A stretch of 11,600 bases of DNA from a bacterium (GTDB lineage: Bacteria > Caldisericota > Caldisericia > B22-G15), in NCBI GenBank assembly GCA_012517755.1, contig JAAYUH010000023.1:1-11600 (forward strand), read 5' to 3'. Below, piece by piece: positions 6,994 through 11,600 of this stretch. Numbering within the stretch: position 1 is the first letter of the stretch; each line of letters starts with the position of its first letter. The notes beneath the pieces were generated by a model, which saw only the letters and a program-made list of their open reading frames with translations, was not told the DNA's origin and ran no database searches. The position numbers and the translations under genes were made by a program.

Positions 6994-8142
6994 TTATGGA
7001 CTAATTGTTGTATTATAAACCTGCTGTCCATCCTTTATTTCAATTATAACTACTGATTTAACAGGATTTCTGTTCTCATCAAATGTAATTTTACCTGTAA
7101 CTGCTTTAAATGAAATGTTCTTTAAAGCATCTCTTATTTTGGCTCCGTCTGTAGAACCGGCATTTTTTATTGCTGTTATCATTATATTCATAGCATCGTA
7201 AGCTAATGCTGCAAAACCATCTGGATCTTTTCCATATTTTTCCTTGTATTTATTAACAAAATCTTGAACCTCTGGTCTTGGATCATCTTTTGAGAAGTGA
7301 TTTGTGAAGAAACCACCTTCAACTGCGTCTCCACCTATTTTTACAAGGTCTGGAGAATCCCAACCATCACCACCTAAGAAATATCCTTTAAATCCAAGTT
7401 CTCTTGCCTGTTTCATTATCAATGCTGCATCACTATAGTAATCAGGAATATAAATTAATTCTACTCCAGTCTTAATTAAGTTTGTTAATTGTGCTTTAAA
7501 ATCTGTTGCTCCTGTTGGATGAGATTCAAATCCAACAACTTCTCCACCAAGATTAATGAATTGATCTCTAAAAAATTCAGAAAGACCTTTTGTGTAATCA
7601 TTACCAATATCAAAAATTACTCCAGCTTTTCTAACACCCAAATCATAATATGCAAAATTTGCTCCAACTATTCCCTGAAATGGATCAATAAAACACGCTC
7701 TAAAAATATAATCCCCACAATCTGTAACCATAGGATTAGTTGATGCTGGCGCAATCATTGGAATTTTTTTTGCCTGACAAATAGGAGCAGCTGCAAGACT
7801 GCACTTACTCATAGCTGTTCCAACTATTGCAACAACTTTATCTTGATCAATTAATTTTGTCCAAACATTTACTGCTTCTGCTGGGTCGCCTTTGTCATCC
7901 CTAAAAATTAATTTAATCTCTTTACCTAAAACTCCACCTTTTGCATTCCACTCTTCGACAGCCAAATTCTCGCCATTTCTTGTTGAAATACCAAAAGTTT
8001 CTGCATCACCTGATATTGGTCCTACTCCACCAATTTTAATCTCATTAACCTCTTGTTCTTTAGGTTGACAACCTGTAGTAAAACCTATTAATCCAACAAA
8101 TAAAGCTATAACTAAAATAGTTAAATACAACCTTTTAAACAT
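6994..8142 (-). CDS. livJ: Branched-chain/neutral amino acid binding lipoprotein, copy 2
   Basis: A second 382-residue Peripla_BP_6 binding protein, upstream of copy 1 and aligning with it without gaps. It has the same kind of signal peptide with the FTTGC box (C25) and mature start NEIKIGGVGPISG. Differences from copy 1 concentrate in lobe 1: GTAMSKCSLAAAPICQ (108-123) against GSVMSKCSLAGAPIAQ, and the ligand loop APAST (131-135) against SSGST. It also has extra cysteines at 122 and 142. Lobe 2 (about 180-287) is nearly identical. The pattern suggests a shifted ligand range while keeping the face that docks on LivHM, like LivJ and LivK sharing one transporter in E. coli. AAGGAGGG precedes ATG 8142. 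It has its own promoter and possibly its own terminator. It was called livJ by similarity; livK would be as reasonable. Confidence 0.92.
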   Translation of the reverse strand: MFKRLYLTILVIALFVGLIGFTTGCQPKEQEVNEIKIGGVGPISGDAETFGISTRNGENLAVEEWNAKGGVLGKEIKLIFRDDKGDPAEAVNVWTKLIDQDKVVAIVGTAMSKCSLAAAPICQAKKIPMIAPASTNPMVTDCGDYIFRACFIDPFQGIVGANFAYYDLGVRKAGVIFDIGNDYTKGLSEFFRDQFINLGGEVVGFESHPTGATDFKAQLTNLIKTGVELIYIPDYYSDAALIMKQARELGFKGYFLGGDGWDSPDLVKIGGDAVEGGFFTNHFSKDDPRPEVQDFVNKYKEKYGKDPDGFAALAYDAMNIMITAIKNAGSTDGAKIRDALKNISFKAVTGKITFDENRNPVKSVVIIEIKDGQQVYNTTISP

Positions 8143-8172
8143 AAATCCCTCCTTACTTAAGAATATAAATTA

Positions 8173-8202
8173 ATTATAATAACAAATTTTTTTATTTGTC
8201 AA
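8173..8202 (-). promoter_or_regulatory. Consensus sigma-70/sigma-A promoter for livJ copy 2
   Basis: On the minus strand TTGACA (8202-8197) and TATAAT (8178-8173) are both perfect hexamers, separated by 18 bases. Transcription would begin near 8166, about 24 bases before ATG 8142. An inverted repeat ACAAAT-N6-ATTTGT (8182-8199) lies in the spacer and overlaps the -35, so it is a candidate operator. This is the strongest promoter I see in the window. Confidence 0.75.
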
Positions 8203-8337
8203 AAGATAGATTTTGAAAAATTGTATTAACTTATATACAAAGAAGAATAATCTCTTCAAAAATAAGTCAATATAATCTCATTAATTTACCTTTAGACATA
8301 ATTAAAATATATTTGTGAACCAAAGAGAAACAAGACA
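8203..8337. other. Short gene-free stretch upstream of livJ copy 2
   Basis: About 135 bp lie between the livJ copy 2 promoter and the end of the decayed SdpI-family genes. I see no gene, RNA or convincing terminator. Short reading frames crossing it have no ribosome site or recognisable product. Confidence 0.5.
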
Positions 8338-8640
8338 TCAAATAACAACTATTATAGTATATAGAGTAGGATTTTTTACAAATTCTTTTGTCTTCTTTTC
8401 TTTATCTATTATTTTAAGAATTTTACAAAAGATATATGAGAAGATCAAACCAATTATTGTAAATACAATGCCTCCTAATATATTTACTTTCTTCCATAAG
8501 ACTGGATCAGATAAAGTTTTTACCACTCTTACCTCAATTAAACTATTCTAAAGTATAAAAATTATAACTATTCCACTAATGAAAATTATTATAGAGATTA
8601 TTAAAGATATAATGATAAGAGAGTTAGGAATTGTAAAAGG
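8338..8640 (-). pseudogene. Decayed SdpI-family membrane protein, second of a tandem pair
   Basis: The minus-strand frame reads a hydrophobic helix (IPNSLIIISLI onward), then a TAG stop (8550-8548), then NSLIEVRVVKTLSDPVLWKK followed by VNILGG, a second helix, a charged linker, NPTLYTIIVVI and a TGA (8340-8338). The motif N-S-L-x-x-x-R-x-x-x-x-L-x-x-x-x-x-W-x-x-x-N with a helix on each side is that of SdpI-family (PF13630) small membrane proteins, where it usually reads NSLYGYRTPRSM...W...N. The expected conserved glycine is replaced by E. The reading frame continues in phase through the TAG, so a point nonsense mutation is enough to explain that break. The last helix appears cut short by the TGA. 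GTG 8526 could start the downstream part but has no ribosome site. I regard it as non-functional; function of the intact ancestor is unknown, although SdpI itself is an immunity and signalling protein. Confidence 0.65.
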
Positions 8641-8648
8641 TTTGTAGG

Positions 8649-8990
8649 TAGTTTTAACTTCTTTGCCACTCTTTTTGAGTAAATTATTCTTATTATTAGA
8701 ACTATTAATAGGATACCAAGAAAAAATAGTGGATGATATTTGAACCTCCAGTTGAATCCTTAAAAATAAGAAATAAAGGTGAAAAGGATTAAAAAACGCC
8801 AGTAATTAAGAATACTAATTCTGCAAACTTATTTAATTTCTCCCAGACTTTTGGATCAGATAGTGTATCATTTGTTCAAACACCATCAAAGTAGTTCATC
8901 TTAGTAAAAAACATAGCAGGAGAAACTGCTTGTTATTATTATTCCTGAAATTAAGTAAGCAATTAAATCAGGTATTTTAATTCCCTCCAT
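8649..8990 (-). pseudogene. Decayed SdpI-family membrane protein, first of a tandem pair, frameshifted
   Basis: Pieces of one SdpI-like protein are spread over frames. KIPDLIAYLISGIII (from about 8978) starts the first helix in one frame. SPAMFFTKMNYFDGV, a TGA (8878-8876), then TNDTLSDPKVWEKLNKF and AELVFLITGVF follow in a second. After a TAA, NIIHYFFLVSY continues in that second frame, and IVLIIRIIYSKRVAKKLKL (ending near 8649) returns to the first. Restoring R at the TGA gives GVRTNDTLSDP-x-x-W, a good SdpI match. At least two frameshifts and two stops make it a pseudogene. It begins only 6 bp after the stop of the SBF-family gene, with GGAGGG 7 bases before an ATA (8975-8973) that may be a mutated ATG, so it was once the third gene of that operon. 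It is the paralogue of the next remnant. Confidence 0.65.
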
Positions 8991-8996
8991 TATAAA

Positions 8997-9944
8997 TTAA
9001 ATATTATTTTCATTCTTTTTCTTAAAATTTTTTTTATTTTTTTTCATAAAAAATAACATTATATTCAAAGGAATTAACATTGTTGGCCAGGGTATCTGAC
9101 CTAAAGCTACAATCAAACTGGTTTTTGGATCAAGAAATTGAAGAGATAAGACAGTAGCAATTGAAATATTATTAAAGGTCTTCGAATTTGAAATTGCAAT
9201 TCTATCTGGTAAGTCCAAGAAAAATGGAAAAAAGAAGTTAAAAATTTGAAATAAAAGAAAAACAGAATAAAGAATTAAAATATATTTTATAACTTCCAAA
9301 GGATTTTCTCTAATATAAATTGAATTTAATGAAACTATTGATGATGTTAAAAGCATCACAAGAATTAAAGTTATGATTTTACTATTATTACTAAAAAAAT
9401 CTGTTGCTTTTTTAAAAAACTTTTTAAAAGGAATAGCTAATAAAAGAGGTATAAATATTAATCTAAGAACTGTTATGAAAACTTGTAAATAATCAAGTTT
9501 TACAACCTTCCTAAAGAATAAAAAGAAAAAAAGTGGAATTAAAAATGGAGCTAAAATGTGTGTAATTATCGTTAATAGAACAGCTAAAAGGGTATTTCCA
9601 TTTGATAAATCTGTCATAGCAGAAGCAGCAACACCAGTTGGAACAAGAGCAAGTAGCATAATTGCACTAAGAGTAAGGTAATCAAAATTAAAATTACTGT
9701 ATATTAAATAAATTAAGATTGGAGTCAGAAATGAGTTTATAAAAATTATATAAATTATTAGGATAGGTTTCTTCATATAGATTTTTACAGAGTTAAAATC
9801 AACTTTTAAAAATGTGATAAATAATATAAACATCAACAGATAAGTGATATAGTTTGTGAAAAAATTTAAAAAAGGGAATAGAATACCTAATATAACTGAT
9901 AAAATTAAAAGGTATGAACTATTATTTTCAATAAGTTTTTTCAT
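8997..9944 (-). CDS. Bile acid:sodium symporter (SBF/BASS) family transporter
   Basis: A 315-residue integral membrane protein, almost wholly hydrophobic with nine or ten helices, fitting the SBF/BASS fold. Two internal regions carry the family pattern around the discontinuous helices: LVPTGVAASAMTDLSNGN (100-117) followed by a TIITHILAPFLIP helix (125-137), and SKTFNNISIATVLSLQF (254-270) followed by ALGQIPWPT (280-288). In the family these bind Na+ and organic anions such as bile acids, sulfated steroids or pantoate. The substrate here is not predictable, and a bile acid role is not implied. The C-terminus is a lysine-rich tail. ATG 9944 directly abuts the MATE stop (TAGATG) with only a poor ribosome site, so it is probably translated by coupling. 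Arsenite permease (ArsB/Acr3) is less likely, as no ars genes are nearby. Confidence 0.8.
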   Translation of the reverse strand: MKKLIENNSSYLLILSVILGILFPFLNFFTNYITYLLMFILFITFLKVDFNSVKIYMKKPILIIYIIFINSFLTPILIYLIYSNFNFDYLTLSAIMLLALVPTGVAASAMTDLSNGNTLLAVLLTIITHILAPFLIPLFFFLFFRKVVKLDYLQVFITVLRLIFIPLLLAIPFKKFFKKATDFFSNNSKIITLILVMLLTSSIVSLNSIYIRENPLEVIKYILILYSVFLLFQIFNFFFPFFLDLPDRIAISNSKTFNNISIATVLSLQFLDPKTSLIVALGQIPWPTMLIPLNIMLFFMKKNKKNFKKKNENNI

Positions 9945-11348
9945 CTATACTTCAATTTTCAGAGTATGATCTTCTATAACTCTCCTCTTCCATGAACCTT
10001 TAAAGAAAAATATTATTGCAACTAACATAGTTATAAAATTACTTATTGTCATACCAATCCAAACACCAGTTGAATTCATCTTCAAAACAAAACCAAAGAT
10101 ATAACTTAATGGAACTCTTAAACCCCATAATCTTAAGAAAGATATTATCATATTTGGAGTGTTATTGCCTGAAGCGTGGAAGGCTGACATAATGCCTCTT
10201 ATCACTCCAAAGGTTGGTATTGCAGGTGCAAAATATAGTATAAACTTTGTAGCTTCATTGATTATATCTATCTCATTTGGAATAAAAAGTGAAACCAAAT
10301 TTCTTCTAAATATAACAATAATGGCTGTTTCTATACAAAGAAGTAAAAACATAAAAGCCATCCCTCTATAGGCTGAATGAGTTGCTCTATCTTCCTTCTT
10401 AGCACCAAGTGATTGACCAATGATAGTAGTAAGTCCCTCACCAAGTCCATCAACTGTAACATTTGAAAATGATAATATTCTATCTCCAATGCCATATGCT
10501 GCAATCGCCACTCTTGCATTATTTAATCTCCCAATAATTCCTGTTAGAACAACAAAGCCAAGAGCTTCTGCGCTACTACCAATTGCAGCTGGTAAACCAA
10601 TCTTAAAAATCTTTTTAATCCAGTTTACTTCAGGTTTGAGATATCTTGTTTTTACATGTATTCCCTTTTTACCACTTGTAAGAAAATAAAGAGCAAAAAT
10701 TGATGCAATAAACATTGAAAAAATTGTAGCTACTGCAGCCCCAACAATTCCCATTTTTGGAAATGGACCTAAACCAAAAATAAGAAGTGGATCAAGGAAA
10801 ATATTCAAAATATTTGTAAAAATAGTTACATACATAGGTGTTAAAGTATCGCCATAAGATATCATAATAGATCTAAATACACTATTAATGAACATAAATG
10901 GAAATCCTAAAGATATTACTTTTAAATATGCATTTGCGACAGTTGTTAACTCCTCAACATTTGTTAATAAGTTTATAATTATAGGTATAAAAAAATATCC
11001 AATAATTCCTAATATTATACTGGAGATTACTGTTATAGAAAGAACTTGAGATGCAGCGAAGTTTGCTTTTTCATTTTCATTTGCACCTGTAAACTGTGAA
11101 ACAAGAGCTATACCTGCCATTGCAAAACCAGCAGCAAAAGAAAGTAAAAACCACATACTTGGAAAAGCAAGTTGAAGTCCTGCGACGGCATTTCCACTTT
11201 CTCCAGCTGGCAAATGTCCAAGCCAGAATGTATCAACAAGATGATAAACTGATTCAAGAATAGATGAAACCATAACAGGCCATCCTAATTTCCACATAAC
11301 AGGTATTAAAGGTTTATTAAGGACTTCATCGAGTGATACCTTTTTCAT
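9945..11348 (-). CDS. MATE-family multidrug/cation antiporter
   Basis: A 467-residue inner-membrane protein with about twelve helices in two homologous halves (MatE domains about 20-180 and 245-405), the usual length for the family. Family features include the first helix with SSILESVYHLVDTFWLGHL (28-46, with D40 a likely cation-coupling position), GIALVSQFTGAN (79-90), and in the second half GLPAAIGSSAEALGF and IAAYGIGDRI. MATE proteins export drugs or metabolites in exchange for Na+ or H+. The sequence looks like the broad NorM/DinF-like prokaryotic group, and the substrate is unknown. ATG 11348 has GGAGGT 4 bases upstream. It is the first gene of a putative operon with the SBF-family transporter and the decayed SdpI-family genes. 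Confidence 0.93.
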   Translation of the reverse strand: MKKVSLDEVLNKPLIPVMWKLGWPVMVSSILESVYHLVDTFWLGHLPAGESGNAVAGLQLAFPSMWFLLSFAAGFAMAGIALVSQFTGANENEKANFAASQVLSITVISSIILGIIGYFFIPIIINLLTNVEELTTVANAYLKVISLGFPFMFINSVFRSIMISYGDTLTPMYVTIFTNILNIFLDPLLIFGLGPFPKMGIVGAAVATIFSMFIASIFALYFLTSGKKGIHVKTRYLKPEVNWIKKIFKIGLPAAIGSSAEALGFVVLTGIIGRLNNARVAIAAYGIGDRILSFSNVTVDGLGEGLTTIIGQSLGAKKEDRATHSAYRGMAFMFLLLCIETAIIVIFRRNLVSLFIPNEIDIINEATKFILYFAPAIPTFGVIRGIMSAFHASGNNTPNMIISFLRLWGLRVPLSYIFGFVLKMNSTGVWIGMTISNFITMLVAIIFFFKGSWKRRVIEDHTLKIEV

Positions 11349-11600
11349 TCTACCTCCAAAACAACTTATTTTAATTTATCATAAATTGATAAAAAAGTAA
11401 AATATTTTAATAATTCCATAATTATATTGGCGTTTTTGAAATATAGTGTAAAAAATATTTTTAGATAATAACTGTAAAATTAAAGTTCTCAAGGAAGGTT
11501 GAGGTTCTCAAAAATAGATAAAAAATATTAGTTCGAAAAAGTATCTCTTAATATATATAATAATTTAAACTAAAAAATATAAAGTATTGCCTTACTTAGA
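11349..11600. other. Intergenic region upstream of the MATE gene
   Basis: About 250 bp of very AT-rich DNA without a supportable gene on either strand. It contains the MATE ribosome site and weak promoter candidate next to 11348, a direct repeat GTTCTCAA (11485-11492 and 11504-11511), and nothing I recognise as a tRNA, riboswitch or terminator. Confidence 0.5.
11373..11401 (-). promoter_or_regulatory. Weak promoter candidate and overlapping dyad before the MATE gene
   Basis: On the minus strand TTTACT (four of six to the -35 consensus, about 11401-11396) and TAAATT (four of six to the -10, about 11378-11373) are 17 bases apart, placing a start near 11366, about 18 bases before the ATG. A perfect dyad AATTTAT-C-ATAAATT (11373-11387) covers the -10 and could be an operator. 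Both are AT-rich and of low information content. Confidence 0.3.

Noticed and set aside
5671..8142. Repeated binding-protein genes as an assembly duplication
   Set aside because: The copies differ at many synonymous and non-synonymous sites and have different upstream regions, so they are genuine paralogues.
8315..8551. Plus-strand open frame of 78 codons with hydrophobic content
   Set aside because: It is antisense to the SdpI-family remnant, which gives recognisable motifs on the minus strand. Its own product matches nothing and it has no ribosome site.
8338..8990. Alternative genetic code or stop read-through to keep the SdpI-family frames intact
   Set aside because: Frameshifts are needed as well as stop suppression, and TGA, TAG and TAA all act as ordinary stops, or appear as breaks, nearby (TGA ends the YitT-family gene at 88-90).
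10420..10689. Plus-strand frame of 89 codons inside the MATE gene
   Set aside because: Antisense shadow of conserved MATE coding sequence, with no recognisable product.

Overview
The window comes from a low-GC bacterium; by eye the coding DNA is about 30% G+C, with A/T at most third positions. Shine-Dalgarno sites of the AAGGAGG type precede most genes, and two near-consensus sigma-70/sigma-A promoters are visible. The gene content (a Liv-type amino-acid transporter with lipoprotein binding proteins, MATE, bile-acid-symporter family, SdpI-family remnants, YitT family) fits a fermentative Firmicutes-like or deep-branching anaerobic lineage. I cannot name the organism from this sequence.

Plus strand, 1-2212. 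A tightly packed run holds the last 29 codons of a YitT/DUF2179-type membrane protein, a YcdX-like PHP phosphoesterase that starts inside its stop (ATGA overlap), and a membrane-anchored transglutaminase-like protein. The last gene has no conventional start codon with a ribosome binding site; its natural N-terminus appears to begin at an ATA codon on the stop of the PHP gene. The run converges on the next block, leaving only 6 bp between stop codons.

Minus strand, 8202 down to 2219. This is a complete branched-chain/neutral amino-acid ABC importer. Transcription order is livJ copy 2, livJ copy 1, livH, livM, livG, livF. The two binding-protein genes are the same length (382 codons) and align without gaps at a constant offset of 1323 bp. 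A 229-bp stretch encoding part of the second lobe differs at only four bases, while flanking parts are far more diverged, which suggests gene conversion. Each livJ gene has its own promoter. An AT-rich hairpin lies between the two, and a GC-rich hairpin lies between livJ copy 1 and livH, so the binding proteins may be made in excess of the membrane parts. The permease and ATPase genes are tightly spaced or overlapping.

Minus strand, 11348 down to 8338. A second putative operon holds a MATE efflux protein, a bile acid:sodium symporter (SBF) family protein that starts directly at the MATE stop, and then two consecutive decayed SdpI-family membrane protein genes. These last two are recognisable by a repeated TLSDP-x-x-W-x-K-x-N motif but are broken by frameshifts and in-frame stops. 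This explains most of the apparently empty 850-bp gap before livJ copy 2. The distal 250 bp (11349-11600) hold a weak promoter candidate for the MATE gene and no gene I can support.

Most of the window is ordinary transport gene content. The items worth a second look are the paired SdpI-family pseudogenes, the mosaic livJ duplication and the ATG-less transglutaminase gene. I found no convincing new defence, CRISPR, mobile-element or RNA system.
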